Shown piece after piece: positions 33,755 to 44,785 of a DNA stretch of 52,608 nucleotides. The translations under genes were made by a program, and so were the position numbers. The stretch comes from an uncultured bacterium (lineage in GTDB: Bacteria > Patescibacteriota > Saccharimonadia > Saccharimonadales > Saccharimonadaceae): positions 1 through 52,608 of the forward strand of contig CAIJKY010000007.1 in NCBI GenBank assembly GCA_903821365.1, written 5' to 3'. The notes under the pieces were generated by a model, which worked only from the letters and a program-made list of their open reading frames with translations, did no database searches and was not told the origin of the DNA. The stretch's first letter is position 1. Each line of letters opens with the position of its first letter.

Positions 33755-34138
33755 TCAGTGGCCTGGGCCGCTGTACTTGCCACGATCCTCGTTGAAGTAG
33801 CCTGGCCCCTCGCGCTTCTTACCGTAGTGGTTGTGGCCACCTCCGTGCTCATCATTGCTCACGTGGCCATCGCTGATCAGCGTGTGCTGGATGTTGGCAT
33901 CTTCGCCCCACTTGACCGATACGGGGTGTGAGGTGTTTCCATCGAGCACATAGCCGTGAATCGGATCTTCGGTCTCCCCAGGAGCCCATGATTTCTTGCT
34001 GGACTTCTGCGGCTTGGAGTGCACCTCCGGCTTGTGCGCCTCGTAGTACGTGTCACATCCCAAGCATGTGCCTTCACAGGTACTGCGTGCGGAGTGAAAG
34101 ACACCAGGAGCTCTACCGCGCCCTCGTCTTCTTGGCAA
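33755..34138 (-). CDS. Orphan 127-residue protein with Cys cluster and His/Gly-rich tail, GC-rich codon use
   Basis: I do not recognise this family. The start is TTG 34138, supported by AGAGGA nine bases upstream and a near-consensus promoter. The protein begins MPRRRGRGRAPGVFHSARST, then CEGTCLGCD (C-x3-C-x2-C, possible metal site), a Lys/Ser/Pro linker (SKPQKSSKKSWAPGETED), and a C-terminal part rich in His, Gly, Asn and Asp (SDGHVSNDEHGGGHNHYGKK). No membrane helix. Metal binding is plausible. The basic Arg/Gly N-terminus could bind nucleic acid. GC-rich third positions differ from neighbours. It lies alone between tRNA-Ala and the duplicated pair. Confidence 0.6.
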   Translation of the reverse strand: MPRRRGRGRAPGVFHSARSTCEGTCLGCDTYYEAHKPEVHSKPQKSSKKSWAPGETEDPIHGYVLDGNTSHPVSVKWGEDANIQHTLISDGHVSNDEHGGGHNHYGKKREGPGYFNEDRGKYSGPGH

Positions 34139-34198
34139 TATGTCACTTCCTCTGATCGAGTGATGCAGTGTGGTGCGAGCATAGTTGGTCGCAAATTT

Positions 34199-34227
34199 AC
34201 TATAATATTTAATATTTTTATTGTCAA
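34199..34227 (-). promoter_or_regulatory. Near-consensus sigma70-type promoter of the 33755 gene
   Basis: On the minus strand TTGACA (34227-34222), exactly 17 AT-only spacer bases, then TATAGT (34204-34199). The predicted transcript has a leader of about 55 bases with a good ribosome site, unlike the leaderless neighbours. Confidence 0.82.
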
Positions 34228-34266
34228 CAATATGGAAAGAGATAGAAATGTCTTATTCCAAATAAA

Positions 34267-34295
34267 AACCGTGACCTACAAAATAGGTCACGGTT
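34267..34295 (-). terminator. Terminator of tRNA-Ala
   Basis: AACCGTGACCTA (34267-34278) pairs with TAGGTCACGGTT (34284-34295), a perfect 12-bp stem with a 5-base loop, followed on the minus strand by a TTTTATT run. Confidence 0.88.
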
Positions 34296-34309
34296 TAACA
34301 AAACTAACG

Positions 34310-34385
<76 letters not shown>

Positions 34386-34427
34386 TTAAAATACCTGCAT
34401 AGTGTAGCACGTATGCGCACTATTTGA

Positions 34428-35852
34428 CTACTGTGCGCTCGTCCCTTGCAGCTCCAGCGAGCCGCCACTGCCATCACCGGTCGCCCCAGGAACCACATCA
34501 TCGATCTTCTTAGCGCCGTCAGGAGTGTTGATTGTTAGTGACTTACCGTAGTTGGTGTAATCGACGACAATTGTTAGATCGTCTTGGTCAATTTCCATAC
34601 GCATTGGCAGTTTTGTCAGTTTATCAACATAAAAGGCAAAGCCATCAACCGACGTCAAGATGCTACTGTTAAGCACTTGCGAGTTAAACAACTGATTATA
34701 TTCTTGCAGCTTCTCTTTCTTGACGTTCACATCATAACGATACGCTTCATGGCCTTGAAAACTCATCGTCTTTGCCGAAGCAATCGAATAAACACCCTGC
34801 GCATTGTTGAAATTGATAAGTGCTTTCTGCTTTGCGTCGTCGATATTACCAAATAAGAGAATGCCATTAACACTGCCCATGGTTGCGAGTTGTAACGGGT
34901 TGAGCAAAATCAATGTTGAAAGCGGCAAATCACTAGAGCCTTCATTTGTGATAAGCCATTTGCCCTTTACCTCAGCGAGGAGTGTTTGACCAGCTTGATC
35001 AATGCCCTTCTTAGTGCCACTAACGTTTTCATCAGTAAACTCATCGAGCTTAATATATTGCTTGTCAGAGCTCATCAACACAAATTCACCTTTGCGATTC
35101 GAGACGACATCGTTGGCCAGCTGGCTAATCTCCATGGTACCTGAGGCTTTTGGCACATCGGCGTTTGTTGCGTCGACGTCGGTAGTATAGACGGCGCGGA
35201 TGGCCGAATTGCCAATTTTACGATCAAGTGTGAATGTTTGGCGATAATATTTAACGTCCATGGCGTTTGATAACGCACTAGCAAACACCGCTCGCGGTTC
35301 GTTGGCTGGGCCAAACCAAAAGAAATAGCCACCAACGCCACTGACCAGGATCAGGGCGCCCGCAATAATAAGTGTCAGCTTTTTATTAAGCTTTGCAAAG
35401 ATCGATTTCTTAGCAGCTACATCCGCTGGCCGTGTCCGTGGACGTAAGACGCGCTGAGGCGCCGGGAACACGATGCTTGGTGTTGACTGCAACGTACCAC
35501 TTGGCATGCGTGCATACGCAGCTGGCGCCCCAAACACTGGCGGAGCTCCAGGAATAATTGGTGCAGTCCCTGGTATAGCATTGGTGCCCGAAACATTGCG
35601 ATTCGCAATTGGTTGCACGGGAGTTGTCGATGGAATAGCGCCGAATGTCGGGAGAACCGGTAACTTCGGCAGTGCAGGTAATGTGGATTTTGGACGAGGC
35701 GTGCGTATAGGCGCAGCGGCAGGCTTTGGCGACCACGAATTAGCAACCGGCGGCACCGATGAACGAGGCGCGGCCTGTGGCTGCGGCAACGGCTGCGGTT
35801 GCGCGGGCTGAGCTGGTGTTGATGGTAGATCCAGCGTAAAACGTGGAGGCAT
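34428..35852 (-). CDS. Membrane-anchored LppX/LolA-like protein with long Pro-rich cytoplasmic N-terminus
   Basis: The 474-residue protein has ~150 cytoplasmic residues rich in Pro, Ala and Gln (for example PAQPAQPQPLPQPQAAPRSS), a basic patch, one membrane helix (LTLIIAGALILVSGVGGYFFWF, ~160-180) and an external domain. That domain starts PRAVFASALSNAMDVKYYRQTFTLDRK and alternates strands through GKWLITNEGSSDLPLSTLILL to MRMEIDQDDLTIVVDYTNYG, close to the LolA/LppX-type half-barrel pattern. It shares its plan with the protein at 27888 and is probably a distant paralogue. A candidate structured RNA lies just upstream (35884-36009) and may be its leader. AAGGGAAG precedes ATG 35852. Function unknown. 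Confidence 0.6.
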   Translation of the reverse strand: MPPRFTLDLPSTPAQPAQPQPLPQPQAAPRSSVPPVANSWSPKPAAAPIRTPRPKSTLPALPKLPVLPTFGAIPSTTPVQPIANRNVSGTNAIPGTAPIIPGAPPVFGAPAAYARMPSGTLQSTPSIVFPAPQRVLRPRTRPADVAAKKSIFAKLNKKLTLIIAGALILVSGVGGYFFWFGPANEPRAVFASALSNAMDVKYYRQTFTLDRKIGNSAIRAVYTTDVDATNADVPKASGTMEISQLANDVVSNRKGEFVLMSSDKQYIKLDEFTDENVSGTKKGIDQAGQTLLAEVKGKWLITNEGSSDLPLSTLILLNPLQLATMGSVNGILLFGNIDDAKQKALINFNNAQGVYSIASAKTMSFQGHEAYRYDVNVKKEKLQEYNQLFNSQVLNSSILTSVDGFAFYVDKLTKLPMRMEIDQDDLTIVVDYTNYGKSLTINTPDGAKKIDDVVPGATGDGSGGSLELQGTSAQ

Positions 35853-35883
35853 GCTTCCCTTTGGCTTACTTTATACAGCTAAA

Positions 35884-36009
35884 ATGGGCAGCTCGTGCGC
35901 GCCCACCCGGCTCTTCAAGTTTGTTTTTTGCTAAGTGTTTATTTTTCGCGCCAGACAAGCGAAGAGCCTATTGACTACCGTTTTTCGGGAAGTCTTGAGC
36001 GCACGAGCT
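35884..36009 (-). ncRNA. Candidate structured RNA (three-way junction), small RNA or leader of the 34428 gene
   Basis: The 223-base gap between ligA and the 34428 gene holds nested helices. P1 is an 11-bp perfect helix joining 35890-35900 with 35999-36009. Inside it are P2 (8 bp perfect, 35909-35916 with 35961-35968) and hairpin P3 (35973-35994: GACT/AGTC and CCG/CGG around a five-base loop). A fourth short hairpin (35884-35889 with 35901-35906) needs a G:U pair that exists only on the minus strand and is followed by TTTT, so the RNA is probably made from the minus strand. A possible promoter (TTGCCA at 36047-36042, 17-base spacer, AATCAT at 36024-36019) would start it right at P1. I do not recognise it as tmRNA, 4.5S, 6S or RNase P RNA. 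Confidence 0.55.
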
Positions 36010-36075
36010 AACATGCTTATGATTGCACAGTTGACACCATCTGGCAAGACCGTTCCAATGAACAAGACGGGTTAT

Positions 36076-39239
<3,164 letters not shown>

Positions 39240-39259
39240 AAGGATTCCCTGTTTTAGGT

Positions 39260-40141
39260 TTACAGCGACATGTTTCGCAGTTTAGCAATACGGTCTTCGA
39301 TTGGTGGGTGGGTACTGAACAAGCCGTTAAGCGAGCCTTTTTTGAGTGGGTTCGCAAAGAATAAATGAGCGGTTGATGAGTTTTGGGTACGAGTCGCCGA
39401 ACCAGCTTTTGCAATTTTTTCAAGCGCACGTGCGAGGCCTTCAGGGTAACGAGTTAAAAGTGCCCCAGTACTATCGGCAAGATACTCACGCCGCCGCGAA
39501 ACTGCCAGCTGTACCAACATCGCCGCAAATGGTGCGAGAATAAGAACCGCGATACCAACGATCATCATTACCGGGTTAGGCGAAGAGTCTTCATCTTTAT
39601 TGCCGCCAAACCATAGCATGTGCGAAATGATATCAGCAAGCAAGCCAATTGCGCTCACTAGGCCGAAAACGATCATCATCACACGGATATCAAAGTTTTT
39701 AACATGACCGAGTTCGTGCGCAAGAACCGCCTCTAGCTCAGTGTCGTCCATGATATCGAGCAGTCCAGTCGTAGCACAGACAGCAGCATGCTGAGGATCT
39801 CGGCCCGTTGCAAAAGCATTTGGCGCAGGATCATCCATGATGTACACAGCGGGCATTGGCAGCCCAGATGCGATCGCTAGGTTCTCAACCGTTCGATACA
39901 TGCGTGGGTTATCGCGCTTCTCTATCTTTTTTGCGCCATTAACGGCTAAGGCAATTTTTGCAGCAGCAAAATACTGAATGAGCGCATAAATACTGGCGAC
40001 AATTAGTGCGATGTAAATAAAGAATGGGCCGCTATGTCCACTGAACATACTTGCGACCCAGCCAAGTGCCGCAACAATACCAATGAACAAGGCGATAATC
40101 AACCATGTACGACGTTTGTTGGCGGCAATTGCTTTATACAC
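39260..40141 (-). CDS. htpX: HtpX-type M48 zinc metalloprotease
   Basis: The 293-residue protein has two N-terminal membrane helices (~13-33 and ~40-60), then the catalytic motif AVLAHELGHVKNFD (HExxH, His142 and His146), two more helices, and the third ligand in SRRREYLADSTGALLTRYP (ExxxD). The C-terminus HLFFANPLKKGSLNGLFSTHPPIEDRIAKL matches the conserved FSTHPPxxxRI ending. HtpX degrades misfolded membrane proteins. It follows lemA by 22 bases, the widespread lemA-htpX pair. Confidence 0.94.
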   Translation of the reverse strand: MYKAIAANKRRTWLIIALFIGIVAALGWVASMFSGHSGPFFIYIALIVASIYALIQYFAAAKIALAVNGAKKIEKRDNPRMYRTVENLAIASGLPMPAVYIMDDPAPNAFATGRDPQHAAVCATTGLLDIMDDTELEAVLAHELGHVKNFDIRVMMIVFGLVSAIGLLADIISHMLWFGGNKDEDSSPNPVMMIVGIAVLILAPFAAMLVQLAVSRRREYLADSTGALLTRYPEGLARALEKIAKAGSATRTQNSSTAHLFFANPLKKGSLNGLFSTHPPIEDRIAKLRNMSL

Positions 40142-40163
40142 GTGTTAAATTCTCTATCAACAA

Positions 40164-40721
40164 CTAGAACTTTACTGCGACTGGCTTTTCGACACTTGCA
40201 AGATCTTCGACTTCAAAGAACTCTCGCTCTTTAAACCCAAGCATGCCAGCGAAAATGTTGTTAGGAAATACTTTGATTTTAATATTAAGATCACGAGCAG
40301 AGCCGTTATAGAATCGGCGAGATGCTTGAATCTTGTCTTCAGTGTCAACAAGTTCGTCTTGTAGCTGCAAAAAGTTTTGATTTGCTTTCAAGTCTGGGTA
40401 CGCCTCTGCAACGGCAAAAAGACTCTTCAAAGCACCCTCAAGCATATTTTCCGCTTGAGCAGTCTGCTTGACGCCTGAGCTTTGCATAACAGCGCTACGA
40501 GCGGCAGTTACTTCTTCGAAAACTGACTTTTCGTGCCCTGCGTAGCCTTTTACAGATTCGACAAGATTTGGAATAAGATCAGCGCGACGCTTTAATTGAA
40601 CAGTAATATCGCTCCAAGCTTCATCGGTCCGAACTTTTGCAGTAACAAGACCATTGTAAATCGCCCAGAGTACGATACCGATAACCACTATAACGCCGAG
40701 CACTATCCATAAGACTTCCAT
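40164..40721 (-). CDS. lemA: LemA family protein
   Basis: The 185-residue protein has one N-terminal membrane helix (LWIVLGVIVVIGIVLWAIYN) followed by the family core: NGLVTAKVRTDEAWSDITVQLKRRADLIPNLVESVKGYAGHE, EEVTAARSAV, YPDLKANQNFLQLQDELVDTEDKIQASRRFYNGSARDLN, and FPNNIFAGMLGFKEREFFEVE. These are canonical LemA motifs forming a coiled helical bundle outside the membrane. It is paired with htpX in one operon. A TATACT hexamer lies upstream and GGAG precedes ATG 40721. The function of LemA is not settled; it probably assists HtpX-linked envelope quality control. Confidence 0.94.
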   Translation of the reverse strand: MEVLWIVLGVIVVIGIVLWAIYNGLVTAKVRTDEAWSDITVQLKRRADLIPNLVESVKGYAGHEKSVFEEVTAARSAVMQSSGVKQTAQAENMLEGALKSLFAVAEAYPDLKANQNFLQLQDELVDTEDKIQASRRFYNGSARDLNIKIKVFPNNIFAGMLGFKEREFFEVEDLASVEKPVAVKF

Positions 40722-40777
40722 TTGCTTATCTCCATTCTGTTATATTTGCTTTTAGTATACCACCATCCGGGCAATAA

Positions 40778-40809
40778 ATAGAGAGTTCGCATTGCTGCTC
40801 ACTCTCTAT
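40778..40809 (-). terminator. Terminator of the 40834 gene
   Basis: ATAGAGAGT (40778-40786) pairs with ACTCTCTAT (40801-40809), a perfect 9-bp stem followed on the minus strand by TTTATT. It lies between the cupredoxin gene and the lemA promoter. Confidence 0.75.
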
Positions 40810-40833
40810 AAATCTGCTGAAGCTGATCACTCG

Positions 40834-41253
40834 TTATTCAACAATGATTGTACCTTTGTACTTTGTAGCTTCAACTTTATCTCCATACTCATACGTGCCA
40901 GGAGACTCAAAGGTATAGGTATAGCTATCGCCTTGACTCAAGGTTTCGACGCTGTTGAAAGAGGCGACACCTGGAGTGTTTGGCTGGCTGCTAATGATCT
41001 GGTGTGGCGTTGGGTCTTTGTTGATCCAGGTAACACCCTCGCCACGCTTTACTTTAACCACAGCTGGATTAAATCCGACTCCATTGACGACAACCTGAGC
41101 AGGAACTGCTTCGTTGGCAACATTATTCTGTGCTTGTCGAACGATTGCGATAATGGCAATGACTGCGATAACAACCGTTACCAGGATTGCGACAGGCAAG
41201 AGCCACTTTGGTGCCGATTTTTTTGTTACTTGCTTTGGCGATTCAACATCCAT
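40834..41253 (-). CDS. Cupredoxin-fold membrane-anchored protein lacking copper ligands
   Basis: The 139-residue protein has one membrane helix (LLPVAILVTVVIAVIAIIAIV, ~18-38) and a single plastocyanin-like domain: VVNGVGFNPAVVKVKRGEGVTWINKDPTPHQI, then YTYTFESPGTYEYGDKVEATKYKGTIIVE. The first His (His84 in PTPHQ) is kept. The Cys, second His and Met that normally follow in the GTYxYxC...H...MxG loop are absent, with Tyr and Lys in that region. It is therefore unlikely to bind copper in the classical way and may be a structural or redox-inactive version. The stop comes just before a terminator at 40778. Confidence 0.85.
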   Translation of the reverse strand: MDVESPKQVTKKSAPKWLLPVAILVTVVIAVIAIIAIVRQAQNNVANEAVPAQVVVNGVGFNPAVVKVKRGEGVTWINKDPTPHQIISSQPNTPGVASFNSVETLSQGDSYTYTFESPGTYEYGDKVEATKYKGTIIVE

Positions 41254-41275
41254 GACACTTTATCCTATTTACCGG

Positions 41276-43072
41276 TTACTGTTTAAGAGCTACGTTTTGT
41301 GACTTGACGCCGTCATCAACTTTGAGCCAGAGGAAGCTAACACGGTAGTTACGTAGGGTGTATTTGATCGAGTAGACACCGCGAGGCAAGCCAGCAACAT
41401 TGTAGTTACCACGGCTATCGAGGCTGAAGATACGCTTTGTACCATTGATCCAGACAACGACTCGACCACCAGATACTTTAAGGTTAATACTTCCCTTTAT
41501 GCCACCAGGACCAGTGAGACCAAGTGAGTCATCACCAGGACCAGTCGATGGAAGGCCTGAGGTTGCCGTACTAGCAGAGGTCGTTGCAGTAACTCGCTCT
41601 GATTCAGGGCTACGGTTACCCGCTGCATCTTTAGCGACAATGTAGTAAGTGTATGCTGTTGATGGATTGAGTCCGCTGTCACCGAATGAAGTTGCATTGA
41701 TTGTTGCGATACGAGTACCGTCGCCAGTCTTGTTGCCCTGAGAACGATAGATTTCGTAGCCTGAGACACCAATATTATCTGTACTGGCGCGCCAGGTAAG
41801 GTTAATCTGCTTTGAGCCAGCGGCCTGAGCCTTTGGATCAGTTGGTGATGATGGAGCTTGAGTATCTGATGTTGTTAGTTCACCAGTTGTGACATCAACA
41901 CCATCGGAGAGTTCTGACTTATTGCCTGCAGCATCAAAGGCAAGAACTTGGTATGAGTAGGTTGTTCCTGGTTGTACGCTGCTATCAGTGTAGGTTGTTC
42001 CAGCAGTTCCACTTGTTTGACCGTTTGCCGTGCCGCCGCCTTCTGTTCGGAAGGTTGATACTTCGACGCCGTCTCGAACGATTGTGTAGCCTGCAACGCC
42101 GACGTTATCTGTGCTTGCGCCCCAAGTAACGACTACTTTGTTGCTACCACTTGGAGTTGCTTTGACGGCTCCTGGGATAGTTGGGTTTTGAATGTCAGCG
42201 TCGGTACCCCCACCGGTGCCACCACCAGGGTTGTCCGTGCCGCCAGTGCCGCCACCGCCATCTCCACCACCGCCAGTGTCATTACCCGCATTTTGTACGG
42301 TGACCTGGACTTGAGAGTCGGCAGAGCTACCCGCAGCGTCATACGCTACTGCTTTAATAACATGGCTGCCGTTTGGTACTTTTGTTGAGTCCCATGAGTA
42401 TGTATACGGATCAGCAGTTGATTCACCGAGTTTAGTAGTGCCATCGTAGAATTCTACTTTAGCGATGTTTGAGCCACCAGGATTATCTTGTGCCACAGCA
42501 GTGATGTCTGTTGTGCCCGTTACTGTTGCGTTTGCTTCTGGGCTTGTTAGATTAATGCCAGGGCCAGCATTATCTGAGGTACTTGCACAGTTTGTACCAA
42601 GATCTGTAGGTACACAGCTTGCGTCTTGAACAAACATTACCTTATCAAGAGCAACGCCTGCTTCTTTACCGACAAATTTAATGTCATGTGAACCAGTCGT
42701 GAGAGTAAGTCGCAACTTTGTTGCAGCCGTACCGTCAGTGTAGTCAACCCATGTCCATGCGCTGGCGGGAATGCTTGCAGCATCTCCGACAACATGACAT
42801 TCGCCATCTACTTCGAGTGAGTAAGAGTTGTTTGTAGTATCTGGAGCTTTAATACGGCTCCATATTGTATAGTCACCAGCTGTTGGTATATCAACAGTGG
42901 TCGTTGCTGATCCAAGCGATGTCGCTGGAGTTGCACAAGCTGCGGCATTGGCTTGCTTGGCAGGGATGCTGAGACCCAGCGTTGCGGCGAGTAAAAATGC
43001 CGAAGCAATTAAACCGATTCGCGGAAGGGTATGTTTTACGTTTGATATTCGGGCAATTGCTTGTGTCTTCAT
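41276..43072 (-). CDS. Secreted multidomain surface protein (CBM-like, Ig-like, two FN3, C-terminal beta domain)
   Basis: About 598 residues from ATG 43072, chosen because a GAGAAG site precedes it (a 6-codon longer start at 43090 is possible). A signal peptide (IGLIASAFLLAATLGLSIPAKQANA) is followed by a beta-sandwich resembling carbohydrate-binding modules (YTIWSRIKAPDTTNNSYSLEVDG), an Ig-like module (DITAVAQDNPGGSNIAKVEF ... PYTYSWDS), a Gly/Asp linker, two fibronectin type III modules (each with TYxY...DAAGNxS), and a last domain with GRVVVWINGTKRIFSLD. No sortase motif is visible. It is a likely adhesin or glycan-binding surface protein, similar in kind to the GH16 and SSYY proteins. Confidence 0.82.
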   Translation of the reverse strand: MKTQAIARISNVKHTLPRIGLIASAFLLAATLGLSIPAKQANAAACATPATSLGSATTTVDIPTAGDYTIWSRIKAPDTTNNSYSLEVDGECHVVGDAASIPASAWTWVDYTDGTAATKLRLTLTTGSHDIKFVGKEAGVALDKVMFVQDASCVPTDLGTNCASTSDNAGPGINLTSPEANATVTGTTDITAVAQDNPGGSNIAKVEFYDGTTKLGESTADPYTYSWDSTKVPNGSHVIKAVAYDAAGSSADSQVQVTVQNAGNDTGGGGDGGGGTGGTDNPGGGTGGGTDADIQNPTIPGAVKATPSGSNKVVVTWGASTDNVGVAGYTIVRDGVEVSTFRTEGGGTANGQTSGTAGTTYTDSSVQPGTTYSYQVLAFDAAGNKSELSDGVDVTTGELTTSDTQAPSSPTDPKAQAAGSKQINLTWRASTDNIGVSGYEIYRSQGNKTGDGTRIATINATSFGDSGLNPSTAYTYYIVAKDAAGNRSPESERVTATTSASTATSGLPSTGPGDDSLGLTGPGGIKGSINLKVSGGRVVVWINGTKRIFSLDSRGNYNVAGLPRGVYSIKYTLRNYRVSFLWLKVDDGVKSQNVALKQ

Positions 43073-43186
43073 TGTTTTCTTCTCACACATAGTAAACGCT
43101 TATGTTTCTATTACACTTAAATATGCGTGAACGGCACCGAAAAGTCAATTGTTTTTATGCTTCTTGGCGTTCGTTCGCGTTTACTC

Positions 43187-43192
43187 TATTAT
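43187..43192 (+). promoter_or_regulatory. Candidate -10 element for leaderless start at 43200
   Basis: A TATTAT hexamer lies seven bases before ATG 43200, with no ribosome site in between. See the leaderless-promoter finding. Confidence 0.4.
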
Positions 43193-43199
43193 TAACCAT

Positions 43200-43862
43200 A
43201 TGCAACAATTACGTCTACTTAAATTGTTACTTAAGCCCTCTTGGCTGAGTACACTCATGGCAATTACCTTAACAACAGTCGTGCTCGGTATCGGCAACTG
43301 GCTTTATGTCACGCGCAACACTTTTGTCAGTGAGTACTTATTTGGCGATTTTGGCTTAGTTACGAGCCTACAAAAATCGCAAGGTAATCTTGGCCAAGTC
43401 GTCATCGATCTATTCGATAAGCCATTTAGCTACAATGTGATCGTCCTCCTTATCGCTGTGGTGTGTGGAGCTCTTGTTTATATTGCCCTAGAAAGTGTCA
43501 CCCGTAGTGTCGACAATGTTCAAGAAACATGGGAAGAGATACATTATGCAAGTGGCAGTACGCGTAAACTGGTCGAGATTGAACTCGGTATGCGCTGGTT
43601 CATCCGCATAGCCGCACTGGTGAGCTGGATTGTCTATTGGATCCTATGGCTCAGTATCATTATCCCCTTCTGCTTGCTTGCAAGCCGCTTATTGCTTACG
43701 GATGCCAGCACACTCGCCGCATGGGCATACGGCGGCTTAGGCGTGGTTGTATGTGTTGCTAGCTTCCAGCTCCACGTGGTCTTTATACGCCTGATTCTTC
43801 TTCGGCCTCGTGTCTTTGGTGGCCGCAGAGCTATCGAATTAGAAACCTACGACCAACACTAA
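43200..43862 (+). CDS. Unknown membrane protein with four helices
   Basis: About 220 residues from ATG 43200 (MQQLRLLKLLLKPSWLSTLM); a TTG start 17 codons upstream is possible but has no ribosome site. Four membrane segments are predicted: TLMAITLTTVVLGIGNWLYV, YNVIVLLIAVVCGALVYIAL, IRIAALVSWIVYWILWLSIIIPFCLLA and AYGGLGVVVCVASFQLHVVFI. A soluble middle loop (TRSVDNVQETWEEIHYASGS) separates the pairs. No family recognised. It lies between the FN3 protein and a pilin and is the only plus-strand gene in this stretch. The -10-like TATTAT close to the ATG suggests a leaderless transcript. Confidence 0.6.
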   Translation: MQQLRLLKLLLKPSWLSTLMAITLTTVVLGIGNWLYVTRNTFVSEYLFGDFGLVTSLQKSQGNLGQVVIDLFDKPFSYNVIVLLIAVVCGALVYIALESVTRSVDNVQETWEEIHYASGSTRKLVEIELGMRWFIRIAALVSWIVYWILWLSIIIPFCLLASRLLLTDASTLAAWAYGGLGVVVCVASFQLHVVFIRLILLRPRVFGGRRAIELETYDQH

Positions 43863-43878
43863 GTTAAGCTGTTCGGTT

Positions 43879-44430
43879 CTACTTGTTCAGTCCGGCTTTT
43901 GTGAAGGTTCCACCGCCGGCACCATTTGCCGCTTCCTCAGTCCAGTACAATGCGTATGTGCCACAGGTTGAGGCGGTCGTACATACCGTTGTCGTACCTG
44001 CTTGGTACGCGAGATAGCCATGCTGCCCAGAAGTTGGTGTCGCAGTTGCATTTAAGTTATTGCCCGTGCCAATAGGGGTTGCCAACGCATTTGGATCCAT
44101 GCCAGGCAATACTGTTTGCACTTGGGCGACTGTCTGGGGGCTAACAATTGTTGATGCGAGCGGATAATTACTTGGGTTAGCGTTTGTTGGGCTCGCATAA
44201 AATAGTTCTATCAAGTTGGCCAAACTTTTCATATCTGTTTGTCGATGCGTGTTACGTGCACGCGCCTGGACGCCAGAGAAGGTATTAAGTACGATCGCGG
44301 CAAGTATGCCAATAACAACGATCACGATCAACAGCTCAACAATGGTGAATCCCGCTCGCTTATCTTTGCTGACACTGACAAGCGGATTTCTCTCGGATAT
44401 CTGTCTTTTAATGTTCTGAATGTTACGCAT
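43879..44430 (-). CDS. Type IV pilin-like protein (prepilin)
   Basis: The 183-residue protein has a prepilin leader ending at G, then the class III/type IV N-methylation signature KRAGFTIVELLIVIVVIGILAAIVL (Glu at position +5 after the cleaved Gly), a long hydrophobic helix and a soluble head with ASTCGTYALYWTEEAANGAGG at the end. One Cys pair (VCTTASTC) may form a small loop. Type IV pili drive surface attachment, twitching and DNA uptake in these bacteria. The secretion ATPases and prepilin peptidase are not in the window. A second pilin lies at 49176. An AGGGTGGG site precedes ATG 44430. Confidence 0.92.
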   Translation of the reverse strand: MRNIQNIKRQISERNPLVSVSKDKRAGFTIVELLIVIVVIGILAAIVLNTFSGVQARARNTHRQTDMKSLANLIELFYASPTNANPSNYPLASTIVSPQTVAQVQTVLPGMDPNALATPIGTGNNLNATATPTSGQHGYLAYQAGTTTVCTTASTCGTYALYWTEEAANGAGGGTFTKAGLNK

Positions 44431-44520
44431 ATCCCACCCTTAAAGCTAATGATTTACACTAGTATATATTTCTTACTGAGATTTAGTAAGTACTTAGATC
44501 ATATTTCGTCCGATAGAATA

Positions 44521-44548
44521 AAAATACCCTGTCGAAACAGGATATTTT
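44521..44548 (-). terminator. Terminator of the tRNA-Cys/tRNA-Leu transcript
   Basis: AAAATACCCTGT (44521-44532), loop CGAA, and ACAGGATATTTT (44537-44548) form a 12-bp stem on the minus strand (one G:U pair there), followed by T-rich sequence. Six bases separate it from the tRNA-Leu 3' end. Confidence 0.85.
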
Positions 44549-44553
44549 TACAT

Positions 44554-44640
44554 TGGTGGGCGAGGAGGGAATCGAACCCTCAAGGCTGTAAGGCCAACGG
44601 ATTTTAAGTCCGTCGCGTATACCAATTCCGCCACTCGCCC
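44554..44640 (-). tRNA. tRNA-Leu (UAA anticodon)
   Basis: Minus strand, 87 nt. Acceptor GGGCGAG/CTCGCCC, anticodon stem ACGGA/TCCGT with loop CTTAAAA (anticodon TAA), a long variable arm (class II tRNA, TTGGCCTTACAGCCTTGAGG region), T-arm GGTTCGATTCC, discriminator A, CCA encoded (44556-44554). Confidence 0.93.
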
Positions 44641-44646
44641 GCTTCT

Positions 44647-44720
44647 TGGAGGCACCGACGGGATTCGAACCCGTGTACACGGTTTTGCAGACCGCTGCGT
44701 AACCACTCCGCCACAGCGCC
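44647..44720 (-). tRNA. tRNA-Cys (GCA anticodon)
   Basis: Minus strand, 74 nt. Acceptor GGCGCTG/CGGTGCC, anticodon stem GCGGT/ACCGT with loop CTGCAAA (anticodon GCA), T-arm GGGTTCGAATCCC, discriminator U (typical for Cys), CCA encoded (44649-44647). It is transcribed ahead of tRNA-Leu with six bases between them. Confidence 0.94.
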
Positions 44721-44785
44721 ATTACTAGGGCAATTATACGCATTTGATCGACTTCGGTAAAGCGGCAATGGCCACGTCTACCGAC

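Noticed and set aside
33877-34230. Overlapping 117-codon minus-strand frame at the 33755 gene
   Set aside because: It starts inside the AT-only promoter spacer and runs in another frame; the TTG 34138 frame has the ribosome site and terminator in the right places.
35884-36009. Assignment of the structured RNA as 6S, 4.5S or RNase P RNA
   Set aside because: The GGAAGGAAGCAG-type 4.5S loop, the 6S open-complex bubble layout and RNase P core elements are not visible; it is kept as unassigned.
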